DNA of 64,000 nucleotides. Origin: Gammaproteobacteria bacterium. GTDB taxonomy: Bacteria > Pseudomonadota > Gammaproteobacteria > Pseudomonadales > Halieaceae. Every line of letters begins with the position of its first letter. Within the stretch, counting starts at the first letter, position 1. The notes beneath the pieces are model-generated. The model ran no database searches. It saw nothing but the letters and a program-made list of their open reading frames with translations, and was not told where the DNA came from. The DNA is taken from contig JANSYN010000001.1 of the NCBI GenBank assembly GCA_024742415.1, positions 372,001 through 436,000 on the forward strand. The letters are read 5' to 3'. A program made the position numbers and the translations under genes. Below are positions 26,700-36,133 of this stretch, piece by piece.

Positions 26700-27716
26700 A
26701 TGAAAAAAAACCGACTCGGCAGAAGCGGCATCGTGGTGTCTGATATCTGCATGGGAACCATGACCTTTGGCAACCAGGCGGATGAAAAAACAGCCTTCAG
26801 GATTCTGGATATGTCCTATGAGGCGGGCGTCGATTTTTACGACACTGCCGAGATGTATCCGGTGCCCCCTGATGCAAAGTACGTAGGCACTACTGAAGAA
26901 ATCGTCGGGCGCTGGATGAAAACCAAGGATCGCGACTCGCTGATCATCGCCTCCAAGGTGGCCGGCCCCAGTCACGTATGGATTCAGGCTCCCCTGCGTG
27001 GTGCCAAGACGGGCCTTGATCGCCACCACATCATGCGTGCGGTTGAGGGCAGTCTGCGGCGTCTGGACACCGATTACATCGACCTGTACCAAACCCACTG
27101 GCCCGATTGGGATTTTCCCCAGGAGGAAACCATGATGGCGCTTGACGAGTTGGTGCGCTCGGGCAAGGTGCGCATTCTCGGTTGCAGTAACGAGTCGACC
27201 TGGGGTCTGATGAAAAACCTGGCCGTGTCGGAGCTGCATGGGTTGGCGCGTTACGAAACTATCCAGAACAACTTCAGTTTGAACAACCGTCGATTCGAGG
27301 ATGAACTGGCGCCTGCCTGTCGCCAGGAGCAGGTCAGCCTGATTCCCTATTCACCCATCGGTGGCGGTGTGCTCAGTGGCAAGTATAACGGCGGTGCATT
27401 TCCTGAGGGCGCGCGGTTCAGTCATTACAAGAATGCGCCGGCGCGTCAGCGCGCGATGCTCGATCGCTTTGTGAACGAAAAATCCCTGGCGTCCACTGCA
27501 AGGTTCCAGGAAATTGCCAGCGACATCGGCATGTCGGTGGTCACCATGGCGGTGGCCTGGAGCAAGCAGCATGATTTTGTCGCCTCAACGATTGTCGGTG
27601 CAACGAGCGCTGAGCAGGTGCCCGAACTGCTCGCTGCAGCCGACGTCACGCTGGATGCCGAAACCCTGCAACGCATTAACCAGGTCTCGCAGGACATCAT
27701 GTATCCCATGGGCTAG
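26700..27716 (+). CDS. Aldo/keto reductase (Tas-like)
   Basis: 338 residues with the aldo/keto reductase tetrad: Asp and Tyr in DFYDTAEMYP, Lys in IIASKVAG, and His in LYQTHWPDWD. The long form and the loop after PVPPDAKYVGTTEEIVG resemble E. coli Tas and relatives. It probably uses NADPH. GGGGAG precedes the ATG. It is the last gene of the rightward catabolic row, so it may act on a pathway carbonyl; the substrate is unknown. Confidence 0.9.
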   Translation: MKKNRLGRSGIVVSDICMGTMTFGNQADEKTAFRILDMSYEAGVDFYDTAEMYPVPPDAKYVGTTEEIVGRWMKTKDRDSLIIASKVAGPSHVWIQAPLRGAKTGLDRHHIMRAVEGSLRRLDTDYIDLYQTHWPDWDFPQEETMMALDELVRSGKVRILGCSNESTWGLMKNLAVSELHGLARYETIQNNFSLNNRRFEDELAPACRQEQVSLIPYSPIGGGVLSGKYNGGAFPEGARFSHYKNAPARQRAMLDRFVNEKSLASTARFQEIASDIGMSVVTMAVAWSKQHDFVASTIVGATSAEQVPELLAAADVTLDAETLQRINQVSQDIMYPMG

Positions 27717-27768
27717 GCCCGCGTTCTGCTGCGTTCCTGCCGCTGCCCCTGAGAGCTCCCTGAGGGGC

Positions 27769-29061
27769 TCACGCCCTGCACTTGAAGGTTGCCGGAAGGC
27801 GACCGGGAATGCGAAAGAGTGAAGGCGCCCATTGCAGTTGGCTGTCGTCGGCGTGGAAATCCCTGAAGCGTTGAGCCATTGCCAGAAAGGCGATCTCGGC
27901 GTTCATGCGCGCCAGGTGAGAACCCAGGCAGAAGTGAATGCCGCCGCCGAAAGAGCAGTGACGTGCCTCGTTGCGTGCAATATCGAAACGGTCGGGCTGG
28001 CTGAACACGGCAGGATCGCGATTTGCCCCAATGATCACCGCGTAGACGATAGCATCTGCAGGCAGCGTGACGCCGCCAAACTCGGTATCTTCCCACAGTA
28101 TGCGGCGCGTCACCGGCACCGATGGTTCAAAGCGCAGACATTCTTCCACAGCGCTGTGCACCAGGGTGGGATCGGCGGCAAGCTTCTCAAACTGGTCGGG
28201 GTGCCTGGAAAAACACAGCATGCCATTGGCGATCAGGCCAATAGTGGTTTCAAGGCCTGCGATGAGCAGGCCGATGCTCTGCTGCAACAGCTCATCATTG
28301 GACAGCCGCTCGCCGGCTTCTTCCGCCTGCACCAGCAGGCTGAGAATGTCATCGGTGGGCCGCCTGCGCCGTTCCTCAATCAACGCGTACATGTAACTGC
28401 CGAGTTTGAACAAGGCGGCATCTGCCTGTTCCTGCATATCGGGAATGGCGAGTTTTGCCAGGCGGTAGGTCGCCAGTGAAACGAGCTCGGTCAGCTCGTG
28501 CCTGTCCTGGAATGGCACGCCTAGCATGGCGCACATCGAGGCGGCGGGCACCGTCAATGCGAGGTCTGCCACGACATCCATGGTGCCGCACGCGCTGATG
28601 CGATCCAGTTCGCCGCTTACCAGCGGCTCGATCGCCGGGCGCATCGCTGCCAGGGCGCGTGGCGTAAATGCCTTGGTGACGAGATTGCGAATGCGGTCAT
28701 GGTCAGGTGGGTCAAGACGCAACATGAACTTGCTGTTGTCGCTATCTTCCTGCGATTCTTCCGGTATGCGCCCTCGGGTATCGCGAACGCCGCTATTGCT
28801 GTGTTTCAACAACTGTTGAATATCGGCGTAGCGGCTCAATCGCCAGTCTCCTGCCGGCGTCAGGTTCACTGGTTGCTGTTCGCGCAGTTGCCGGTAGGCA
28901 TCGTGGGGGTTGGATTTCAGATCCATTGTTAAGGGATCTGCCCCGTACCAACCGGGTTCTACACTGCGCCCGGGCTTGTCGCCGGCGGTGTCTTTGCGGT
29001 GACTGTTGGCCGCGTTGCTATTGCGTGTGGTGGAATTCACGAGGTCTATTGCGCCTATCAC
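27769..29061 (-). CDS. Cytochrome P450
   Basis: A soluble bacterial P450 of about 430 residues. The heme-binding loop is FGGGIHFCLGSHLAR with the cysteine ligand. The I-helix oxygen motif reads IAGLETTIGLIANG, and the ExxR motif is in EECLRFEPSVPV. It has no membrane anchor, so it needs a ferredoxin and reductase not encoded nearby. It converges on the catabolic row and may hydroxylate a steroid, alkane or aromatic substrate; this is inference only. The start is uncertain: a GTG at 29061 gives the longest form, while GTG at 29040 and ATG at 28926 are alternatives. Confidence 0.92.
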   Translation of the reverse strand: MIGAIDLVNSTTRNSNAANSHRKDTAGDKPGRSVEPGWYGADPLTMDLKSNPHDAYRQLREQQPVNLTPAGDWRLSRYADIQQLLKHSNSGVRDTRGRIPEESQEDSDNSKFMLRLDPPDHDRIRNLVTKAFTPRALAAMRPAIEPLVSGELDRISACGTMDVVADLALTVPAASMCAMLGVPFQDRHELTELVSLATYRLAKLAIPDMQEQADAALFKLGSYMYALIEERRRRPTDDILSLLVQAEEAGERLSNDELLQQSIGLLIAGLETTIGLIANGMLCFSRHPDQFEKLAADPTLVHSAVEECLRFEPSVPVTRRILWEDTEFGGVTLPADAIVYAVIIGANRDPAVFSQPDRFDIARNEARHCSFGGGIHFCLGSHLARMNAEIAFLAMAQRFRDFHADDSQLQWAPSLFRIPGRLPATFKCRA

Positions 29062-29142
29062 TGTGGTTGTGGCTACTGCAGTGTATGCTGGCGGGTGCTA
29101 CAGGTAAAACCGCAATGTTACTGCGACGCTGAGCCGGACATC

Positions 29143-29868
29143 ATGATTGAGTGGATGCTGATCCCGATTGCCTTTGCAACCTCCTGCCTTGCGGCAGTCA
29201 TTGGTATGGGCGGGGGTATCCTGCTGATAGCGCTGATGCCGGGGCTGCTGCCAGCGGCGGCTATTCTGCCGATGCATGCAGCGACCCAACTGGCCAGCAA
29301 CGCATCGCGTGCGGCTTTTGGTTGGCGGTCAATTGACCTGTCGCTTATCCCGGCGGTTGCGCTGGGAGCCGCTGCAGGCGCCTGGGTGGGAGCGGGTCTG
29401 TACCAGAATCTTGACATGCATTGGCTGCCCGCAATCGTGGGCGCTTTCATCCTGGTGTTTGTCTGGTTGCCGCTGCCAGCATTGCCAGGCGCGGGCCAGC
29501 TTTCCCTGCTGGCGCTGGGTTTTTACCAGACCGGGCTGGGTATGCTGGCCGGTGCAACCGGACCTGTCGGGGCCGCGGTACTGTTGCGCCGTTGCGCGGC
29601 GCGCGATTGGCTCGTGGTCAATACCGCGCTGTACATGAGCCTGAACCATGTCATGCGCCTGACGGCGTTTTTCCTCCTTGGCTTCAGCTTTGCGCCATGG
29701 TGGCCTCTCCTGGCAGGAATGATTGTGGCCGGCGTTGCCGGTTCGTGGGTGGGCACACGTTTGCGCGCCCGAATGCCACAAAGGGACTTCCAGCGTCTTT
29801 TTCGCTGGCTGGTAACGGGACTTGCGCTGCGCCTGCTGTTGATGCCACTGATGGACGCGTCGATGTAG
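29143..29868 (+). CDS. TauE/SafE family permease
   Basis: A 241-residue integral membrane protein with about seven to eight hydrophobic helices. The duplicated family motif appears in AAVIGMGGGILLIALMPGLL (first half) and GMLAGATGPVGAAVL (second half), with the loop MHAATQLASNASRAAFGW. TauE/SafE proteins are thought to export organic sulfonates or sulfite; the substrate here is unknown. The ATG at 29143 is used because the helices start there. It is divergent from the P450. Confidence 0.88.
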   Translation: MIEWMLIPIAFATSCLAAVIGMGGGILLIALMPGLLPAAAILPMHAATQLASNASRAAFGWRSIDLSLIPAVALGAAAGAWVGAGLYQNLDMHWLPAIVGAFILVFVWLPLPALPGAGQLSLLALGFYQTGLGMLAGATGPVGAAVLLRRCAARDWLVVNTALYMSLNHVMRLTAFFLLGFSFAPWWPLLAGMIVAGVAGSWVGTRLRARMPQRDFQRLFRWLVTGLALRLLLMPLMDASM

Positions 29869-29943
29869 GGGCTCACACCCCAGCGCCGCTGCTGGCGCAC
29901 AGTCGGCAAACCAGGCGCAAAATTTTCCGAGTCAAGCGCGATC

Positions 29944-29957
29944 TTGATCAACATCAA
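29944..29957. promoter_or_regulatory. FNR/Anr box before ompW
   Basis: TTGATCAACATCAA is a perfect TTGAT-N4-ATCAA site, centred about 88 bases before the ompW ATG. A gene for an FNR-type regulator lies 10 kb away. It predicts oxygen control of ompW, as known in other Gammaproteobacteria. Confidence 0.8.
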
Positions 29958-30038
29958 TGTGTTATCTGCCAAGCGCCATTACCATGCAGATTGTGGGTGA
30001 ATAACATTCACGCATCCTTTGGACACAGGAGTTAAACG

Positions 30039-30752
30039 ATGAAAAACACATTGGCCGCAGCGGTTTCAGTCTGTCTGTTGGCGTCAGCACAGACAGCGTT
30101 ATCCTATGAACCGGGTGACTGGATCCTGCGTGCAGGTGTCGTCACGGTGGCCCCCAATTCCAGCAGTGACGATATTGCGCTGCCGACAGGCCTGGTCGCA
30201 GAGGCGCGCGTTGATGACGACACGCAGCTGAGTATCATCCCGGCCTACATGGTCGATGCCAACTGGGGCGTTGAGTTACTTGCAGCAACGCCGTTCGAAC
30301 ACAATATCGAGGCGCGCGGCAAAGGTGCTATCGCAGGTGTTTCATTGGACGCAGGAAGCACCAAACACCTTCCGCCGACGTTCATGGTGCAGTGGTATCC
30401 CCGTGGTGATGTCGATGGCTGGCAGCCCTATGTGGGCTTTGGTCTGAACTATACGCTGTTTTTTGATGAGGACGTGGACGGCGAACTGGTTGACCTGCTC
30501 GGAGATTTGACCGGCGGTGCAGTCGATGGCGCCGATCTTGACCTTGACCCTTCCTGGGGACTGGCCGCGCAGGTGGGTGTGGATATTCCCGTGGCTGACC
30601 AGTGGTCGATCAATCTGGGTGTCTGGTATATCGACATCGACACAGAAGCGAAGATCACTGCGACGTCGGCAGGCGCCGAAGTGACCACGGTGAAGTTCGA
30701 TGTGGATATCGACCCGTGGGTCTACAACATTGGTGTCGCGTATCGTTTCTAG
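30039..30752 (+). CDS. ompW: OmpW family outer membrane protein
   Basis: 237 residues with a signal peptide (AAAVSVCLLASAQTALS) and an eight-strand barrel. The family pattern is clear: GDWILRAGVVTVAPN, WGVELLAATPFEHNI, HLPPTFMVQWYPRG, YVGFGLNYTLFFDE, and the terminal aromatic motif IGVAYRF. OmpW forms a narrow hydrophobic channel. AGGAG precedes the ATG. A perfect FNR box lies upstream and a strong terminator follows, so the gene is probably monocistronic and induced at low oxygen. Confidence 0.94.
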   Translation: MKNTLAAAVSVCLLASAQTALSYEPGDWILRAGVVTVAPNSSSDDIALPTGLVAEARVDDDTQLSIIPAYMVDANWGVELLAATPFEHNIEARGKGAIAGVSLDAGSTKHLPPTFMVQWYPRGDVDGWQPYVGFGLNYTLFFDEDVDGELVDLLGDLTGGAVDGADLDLDPSWGLAAQVGVDIPVADQWSINLGVWYIDIDTEAKITATSAGAEVTTVKFDVDIDPWVYNIGVAYRF

Positions 30753-30802
30753 CCCTGAGCCGTTGCTGATAACGGTGCCCGGCCTATCGAGTCATGTGCT
30801 TC

Positions 30803-30836
30803 GCCCCGCATTACACAGTAACGCGGGGCTTTTTTT
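30803..30836 (+). terminator. Rho-independent terminator after ompW
   Basis: GCCCCGC (30803-30809) pairs with GCGGGGC (30823-30829) and is followed by seven T residues. It ends ompW transcription just before the convergent safE-like gene. Confidence 0.85.
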
Positions 30837-30845
30837 GCGCCAGCA

Positions 30846-31580
30846 TTAATGGCCGGCATGGTTCTGCTGCGCAGAGGGCAAGCCGTGCTCGGCGTGCTCG
30901 CCTTGCGCGCCACCGTGATGTAGATGTTGGCCGTGTGCAAACGCGGCATAGCCCGTCCACAGGCCCGACAGGATGAGCAAAACGCCAATAGCCTGCTTCA
31001 GCCCCGTGTTCTGCAGTACACGTTGCACCTGCGCAGCCCCCAGGCTAACGGCAACCATGGCCGGCAGTGTGCCGATTCCGAACAGCAGCATGAGCAGCGC
31101 AGAGGCCGCTGCACTCTGCGCGGTAGACGCCCAGGCGAGGCTGCTATAGATCAGCCCGCAGGGCATCAGGCCCCATATCAGGCCAAGCCCGATAGCCTGT
31201 AGCGTGCCCTTGCCAGTGAGCAAGCCGGACAGCCGCCGCTGCACCGGGGCAAAGACCGCAGCACCGAGTTTTTCCAGATGTTGCATACCGAACCACCAAC
31301 GGCCCACGTACAAGCCCATCGCAATGAGCATGCCGGCGGCAACGTAGCGCAGTGACTGGGTCCAGGCTGCGGCTTCCACGCTGCCCGTGAGCAGGCCGAG
31401 CAGGCCGCCCAGTGCTGCATAGCTCAATACCCTGCCAGCATGGTAGCCCAGCACCGGTAGTGGGCCGCTCACCCCGCGCATTTGCAGGGCCACGGCAATG
31501 CCGCCGCACATGCCAAGGCAGTGTCCGGCGCCGGCCAGCCCGAGCAGGAGTGCCGCGCCGGCCTGGGCGGGTTCAATCAT
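30846..31580 (-). CDS. SafE/TauE-like membrane protein of the cbb3 locus
   Basis: A 244-residue protein with six or seven membrane helices. It opens with ALLLGLAGAGHCLGMCGGIA, the hallmark of the SafE-like proteins that lie next to ccoS in many Proteobacteria (DsbD-like transmembrane fold). A second family block is IWGLMPCGLIYSSLAWAS. The cysteines in GHCLGMCGG and MPCG suit metal or thiol handling. The histidine-rich C-terminus (HGQHLHHGGAQGEH) suggests metal binding. Its start overlaps ccoS by eight bases, so it is the last gene of the cco maturation operon. Its exact role is unproven. Confidence 0.88.
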   Translation of the reverse strand: MIEPAQAGAALLLGLAGAGHCLGMCGGIAVALQMRGVSGPLPVLGYHAGRVLSYAALGGLLGLLTGSVEAAAWTQSLRYVAAGMLIAMGLYVGRWWFGMQHLEKLGAAVFAPVQRRLSGLLTGKGTLQAIGLGLIWGLMPCGLIYSSLAWASTAQSAAASALLMLLFGIGTLPAMVAVSLGAAQVQRVLQNTGLKQAIGVLLILSGLWTGYAAFAHGQHLHHGGAQGEHAEHGLPSAQQNHAGH

Positions 31581-31782
31581 TCTCGCGTGTGTCCTTGTGA
31601 CGATCCGTTGCAGGGTTTTTGTGTGCCGGGCCGGTGCTGGACTGCTCCTGGTCCTGAAGGATGCGCCAGGCTTCCTTGTCGAGGTCTTCGTACTGGCCGC
31701 TATTGATCGCCCAGAGCAGCAGTCGTATTGCGATGACGCAAAAAATCAGCGCGATCGGTATGAGCAGGTAGAGGCTATCCAT
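31573..31782 (-). CDS. ccoS: Cbb3-type cytochrome oxidase assembly protein CcoS
   Basis: 69 residues: one N-terminal membrane helix (YLLIPIALIFCVIAIRLLLWAI) followed by SGQYEDLDKEAWRIL, the CcoS signature. It is needed for insertion of heme and copper into the cbb3 oxidase core in its family. It follows ccoI by about ten bases. Confidence 0.94.
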   Translation of the reverse strand: MDSLYLLIPIALIFCVIAIRLLLWAINSGQYEDLDKEAWRILQDQEQSSTGPAHKNPATDRHKDTREND

Positions 31783-31793
31783 GGCGATTGGGG

Positions 31794-34238
31794 TTAATCA
31801 TTGCGCGCGCGGGCCAGCCGTGCCGAATTGCCCACGACCAGCAACGAGCTTGCAGACATACCCAGCGCCGCCACCCACGGTGGCACAATACCCATGGCTG
31901 CCAGTGGTACCGCGCAGACATTGTAGGTAATGGCCCAGCCCAGGTTCTGCCGGATGATGGCGCGACAGGCTCGCGCTTTGGCAAAGGCCGCACCGAGGGA
32001 CAACAGGCTACCGGCGGTGATGACAAAATCTGCCTGCGCACGGGCAAGATCGCTGGCGCCAGGCACCGCAAAAGATACGTTGGCACGGCGCAGGACGGGC
32101 CCGTCGTTGACACCATCGCCGACCATGCAGACCTTCGCGCCGCTGGCCTGCAGCTCACGTACGTAGCGCAGCTTGTCGTTAGGGCTTTGCGCGCTTCTGA
32201 CGTTGTCTATGCCCAGCTCGCGCGCCAGTCGCTGCGCCTGGTGGGAACCGTCGCCGGTAACCAGGGCAATCTCCAGTCCGTCTTGCCGGGCCTGGTCGAT
32301 AACCGCCTGCGCCTCGGGTCGGACCTGGTCGGAAAAACCCAGCCAGGCAAGGAGTTCGTCCTCTACCACCAGCGCGACCCATAGCAGGGTGTCATCAACC
32401 GGTAGCGTGAGCTGGGGGCAGGCCTGGCGGCAGAATTGAAGGCTGCCCATACGATAGCGTTGCTCGCCGTTACGGCCGTGCATGCCTGAACCAATAATGT
32501 ACTCGATGTCGGTCACTGCACTACACGGCTCGATTGACTCGAATGCCAGAGCGACAGGGTGGCTTGACGGGCGCTGTAACGCCGCGCAGATAGCCAGGAC
32601 ATCGTCGCGGCTGGCGCTGCCGTGCAATTCAATCTCGGCGATGGTCAACTGGCCCTGGGTGAGTGTGCCGGTCTTGTCGAACAGCAGGTGTGTGCAGTTG
32701 GCCAGCGATTCAAGCCCGTTTTCCCCTTTGAGATGCACACCAATGCTGCGCAGGGCATTGGCCGCAGAGGTCAGTGCCGTTGGCGTGGCCAGTGCCAGCG
32801 CACAGGGGCAGCTTATGACCAGCACCGAGAGGGTGACCCACAGCGCGCGCTGAGGATCGATAAAGTACCAGCTCACCGCGGTAGACGCTGCGATAAGCAG
32901 TATTGCGCCGACAAACCAGGCAGCGACGGTATCGGCCAGTTTCGCCAACCCGGGCTTGCCAGTGGCTGCGGTGTTAATCAGCCCCTGCAGTGCCGCCAGC
33001 CTGGAGTGCTGGTGTTCCGTGGTGATGATGGCTTGCAGGTTGCCTTCGAGATTCACCGTGCCCGCAAAGACCGCATCTCCACGAACGACCGCACGAGGAT
33101 GTGATTCGCCGGTGAAGGCATCCTCACGCACAGAGCTGTTGCCCTGCTGCACCGTGCAATCGGCTGGAATGGTTTGTCCGGGTTTGATCAGCAGGATGTC
33201 ACCCGGTTGCGTCTGGATTCTTGGGTAGCTCACCCACTGGCCGTCGCACTGCAAGGTTACCGCATCGGGCAATTGTGATTGCAGGCTCTGCCAGGCATCG
33301 GCGCTGCGCAGGCGCGCCCGCTTCTCGACGTAGCGTCCCAGCAGCAGGAAAAAGGTGAACATCACCACAGAGTCGAAGTACACGTCGCCGCCGCCGGTCA
33401 GCGTTGCCCAGGCACTGGCCAGGAACGCCAGGCCAATCGCCAGCGCGACGGGAAGATCCATCACCAGTGTGTGCGCTTTGAGGTGGCGCCACGCCGTACT
33501 GAAAAACGAGCGCGCGCTGTAGAAAACGACAAAACCGGCGACGGGCAGGCTGACCCAGCGCAGCAGGTTCTCAAAGCGCGGGTCCATGCCTTGCATTTCT
33601 CCCGCATGCAGGGCGATCGCAAACATGCCAACCTGCATCATGCCAAGGCCAGCCACGGCCAGGCGACGCAGGTCCCGCCGCGCCTCCTCGTGCAGCTGCG
33701 TTTTTAATGCATCCTCATGAAAGGGGGCGGGGCGATACCCCAGTGAGGCGAGCTGCGCGAAAACTGCACTGGGGGGGGTGACGCTCGCGTCATACTCGAT
33801 ATCCAGTCGGTGCTGGCCAAGGTTGACGTTGGTGCTGCGAACGCCGCTGAGCTCACCCAGTGAACGTTCGATCAGCCAGGTACAGGCCGCGCAGGTAATC
33901 CCACCAATCAGCAGCGCAGATTGCGTGGTGCCCGTATCGGTGGTTACGCTGAAGGTGGCAAGCAGTTCAGGATTATCGTAGACCGCGAACTGTTCGGCAT
34001 TGACCGCAACCTGTGCCTCCGGTCGAATGCTAAAGGCCGTACGTTGCGCATAGAAGTTGTCCAGGCCACTGTCGATGATCATACTGGCCACAGCGGCACA
34101 GCCTGGACAGCACATCGCGCGCGGTTCCCCGTCAATCATCACTTGCCGGGTGAAATTGTCAGGTATCGGCTCGCCGCAGTGAAAGCACCCCGTGCGCTGC
34201 GCGTCGGCGCTAGTGGTGTGGATGACGGGTGAGTTCAT
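31794..34238 (-). CDS. ccoI: Copper-exporting P1B-type ATPase CcoI for cbb3 assembly
   Basis: 814 residues. The N-terminus has the zinc-finger-like CFHCGEPIP and CCPGCAAVA typical of CcoI/FixI, then a heavy-metal domain with GGITCAACTWLIE. The membrane CPC motif is ISCPCALALATPTAL. The phosphorylation site is FDKTGTLTQGQ, and the hinge is VGDGVNDGPVL. CcoI supplies copper for the CcoN active site. It overlaps ccoH by about 29 bases, showing a tightly packed ccoGHIS operon. Confidence 0.96.
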   Translation of the reverse strand: MNSPVIHTTSADAQRTGCFHCGEPIPDNFTRQVMIDGEPRAMCCPGCAAVASMIIDSGLDNFYAQRTAFSIRPEAQVAVNAEQFAVYDNPELLATFSVTTDTGTTQSALLIGGITCAACTWLIERSLGELSGVRSTNVNLGQHRLDIEYDASVTPPSAVFAQLASLGYRPAPFHEDALKTQLHEEARRDLRRLAVAGLGMMQVGMFAIALHAGEMQGMDPRFENLLRWVSLPVAGFVVFYSARSFFSTAWRHLKAHTLVMDLPVALAIGLAFLASAWATLTGGGDVYFDSVVMFTFFLLLGRYVEKRARLRSADAWQSLQSQLPDAVTLQCDGQWVSYPRIQTQPGDILLIKPGQTIPADCTVQQGNSSVREDAFTGESHPRAVVRGDAVFAGTVNLEGNLQAIITTEHQHSRLAALQGLINTAATGKPGLAKLADTVAAWFVGAILLIAASTAVSWYFIDPQRALWVTLSVLVISCPCALALATPTALTSAANALRSIGVHLKGENGLESLANCTHLLFDKTGTLTQGQLTIAEIELHGSASRDDVLAICAALQRPSSHPVALAFESIEPCSAVTDIEYIIGSGMHGRNGEQRYRMGSLQFCRQACPQLTLPVDDTLLWVALVVEDELLAWLGFSDQVRPEAQAVIDQARQDGLEIALVTGDGSHQAQRLARELGIDNVRSAQSPNDKLRYVRELQASGAKVCMVGDGVNDGPVLRRANVSFAVPGASDLARAQADFVITAGSLLSLGAAFAKARACRAIIRQNLGWAITYNVCAVPLAAMGIVPPWVAALGMSASSLLVVGNSARLARARND

Positions 34239-34710
34239 CGCGAGTAATCACGCCGCTGAGCTGCCATTGCGCATCACTTTGCGGCTGCAGTGCCCAGTGC
34301 CAGCGTTCGCCGACTGCCTCGGGTACTTCGCCGTGGTAGCGGCTGTCGGGCCCCAGCCGCAGGATCACAGCGATATCCTGTTCAGCTTCCAGTGGATGAG
34401 ACAGCTTCAGTTGCAACGTTGCCGGTGGCTGTGGATGACTGAGCGTCACGTCGGCGACACCAGCGCCAATCCCGATGGTTGCTGAAATGCCCAGGGCCAC
34501 CGCCTGTTCCTCGCGCTCGAGTCGCCGATTGATCGCCAGGCCATCTTTATAATACTGCGTCGCGACCAGGTCATCCGCACCTCGAAAGGCGATGACCATC
34601 GTGGCAAGCGCGGCGACGACAACGCTTGCCGGCAGCATGATAAGAAACCATGGCCAGAACTGCTGATGCCAGGGGCGGTCATCAAGTCGGGTGTGGACTG
34701 GGTTGCTCAT
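34210..34710 (-). CDS. ccoH: FixH/CcoH family oxidase assembly protein
   Basis: 166 residues with one N-terminal membrane helix (WFLIMLPASVVVAALATMVI) and the FixH signature DDLVATQYYKDGLAINRRL. The periplasmic part is a beta domain. It helps assemble or stabilise the cbb3 oxidase. The ATG overlaps the ccoG stop (ATGA). Confidence 0.93.
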   Translation of the reverse strand: MSNPVHTRLDDRPWHQQFWPWFLIMLPASVVVAALATMVIAFRGADDLVATQYYKDGLAINRRLEREEQAVALGISATIGIGAGVADVTLSHPQPPATLQLKLSHPLEAEQDIAVILRLGPDSRYHGEVPEAVGERWHWALQPQSDAQWQLSGVITRDELTRHPHH

Positions 34711-36116
34711 AGTGGCTTCATGAAGCGGGACTCCGCCTTCGCGCTGAGTTCTTCGGCATCGCTGGCCTGTGCGGTAAAGTAAATGACGCTGTTGGGCTTT
34801 TCCAGTGCAGCCTTCTTGGCTCTGACTCTCAGGCCAATGGAGCGTAACTCGCCGGCATCCAGTGTGTAGGAGGTCTCACCGATGATGCTGGCACCTTCGA
34901 TGCCCTCAATGTTAATGGTGTATTCACGCATTTCTGTGTCCATGTTGGCAAGTTGCAGCATGTAAATGTTGTCGACTGCGCCATCGGCAGCCTCGACAAA
35001 AAGCTGGTTGCGATCGCGTATCACGGTGAGTTCCACGGGAACCCGGTCAATCACCCGGTAGGCGAAGGCGCTGATCATCAGCAGCAGCACCAGGGTGTAG
35101 CCTATCATCCGCGGACGGAACCAGTGAGTTTTTCCACCGCTGAGTTCGCGTTCACTGGTATAGCGGATCAGGCCCCGCGGGTACTGCATTTTGTCCATCA
35201 CCGAATCACAGGCGTCGATGCACAGTGCACAGCCAATACACTGGTATTGTAAACCGTCGCGAATGTCGATACCGGTAGGACACACCTGCTTGCACAGTTC
35301 ACAGTCGATGCAGCTTCCCAGGTTCAGTTCGGTCAGGTCTGCATCGCGCTTGCGCGAGCCGCGCGGCTCTCCCCTGGCGGCATCATAAGAGACGATCAGC
35401 GTATCGTGGTCAAACATGACCGACTGGAAGCGCGCATAGGGGCACATGTACATACAGACCTGCTCGCGCATCCAGCCGGCGTTGATGTAGGTCGCCAATG
35501 TGAAAAAGACAACCCATGAAGCGGCCATGAGCGGCACGTTGAACGTCCACAGGTCGACCAGCAACTCGCGCACAGGATAGAAGTAACCGACAAACGTAAA
35601 CCCTGTGCAGTACGCAACGAACAGCCATGAGGCATGTTTGGCGAATTTTTTACGCAGCTTTTCAAACGACCAGGGTGCGGCGTCCAGGCGAATGCGCTGA
35701 TTGCGGCTGCCCTCGGTACGCTGCTCTAACCACATGAATATACTGGTCCACACGGTCTGTGGGCAGGTGTAACCACACCAGATGCGCCCCGCCAGCGTCG
35801 TAACGGTGAACAATCCAAACGCGGCAATCATCAGCAGGAACGCCAACAATTGAAAATCCTGCGGCCACAGCGTCAAACCTAGAATATGGAATTTGCGTTC
35901 GGGCAGGTCGAAAAGCACGAGCTGGCGTTCGCCCCAGGACAGCCAGGGTAAAACAAAGTAACCCACAAGCAGCGGCCAGCCGGTGAACAGGCGCAAACGC
36001 TGGAAAAACCCCTCAATCGAGCGGGTATAGATTTTTTCGCGTCGCTGGTAGAGGTCAATCTCTGCCACTTCGGCAGGCGCGATTTCCTGCAAATCTATCA
36101 GATCAGGATCTGACAT
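34707..36116 (-). CDS. ccoG: Cytochrome c oxidase accessory protein CcoG
   Basis: 469 residues. There are several N-terminal membrane helices with RIWCGYTCPQTVWT, then two ferredoxin-type clusters (CIDCELCKQVCPTGIDIRDG and CIGCALCIDACDSVM). The C-terminal periplasmic immunoglobulin-like region resembles NapH/NosR relatives. CcoG has been implicated in copper reduction for cbb3 assembly. It opens the ccoGHIS-safE operon, 66 bases after ccoP, with a hairpin in between. Confidence 0.96.
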   Translation of the reverse strand: MSDPDLIDLQEIAPAEVAEIDLYQRREKIYTRSIEGFFQRLRLFTGWPLLVGYFVLPWLSWGERQLVLFDLPERKFHILGLTLWPQDFQLLAFLLMIAAFGLFTVTTLAGRIWCGYTCPQTVWTSIFMWLEQRTEGSRNQRIRLDAAPWSFEKLRKKFAKHASWLFVAYCTGFTFVGYFYPVRELLVDLWTFNVPLMAASWVVFFTLATYINAGWMREQVCMYMCPYARFQSVMFDHDTLIVSYDAARGEPRGSRKRDADLTELNLGSCIDCELCKQVCPTGIDIRDGLQYQCIGCALCIDACDSVMDKMQYPRGLIRYTSERELSGGKTHWFRPRMIGYTLVLLLMISAFAYRVIDRVPVELTVIRDRNQLFVEAADGAVDNIYMLQLANMDTEMREYTINIEGIEGASIIGETSYTLDAGELRSIGLRVRAKKAALEKPNSVIYFTAQASDAEELSAKAESRFMKPL

Positions 36117-36133
36117 GGTGGTATCCAGTGTAG

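Noticed and set aside
27745-27768. GCCCCT/AGGGGC hairpin between the aldo/keto reductase and P450 as a terminator
   Set aside because: The stem is short and no T run follows on either strand.
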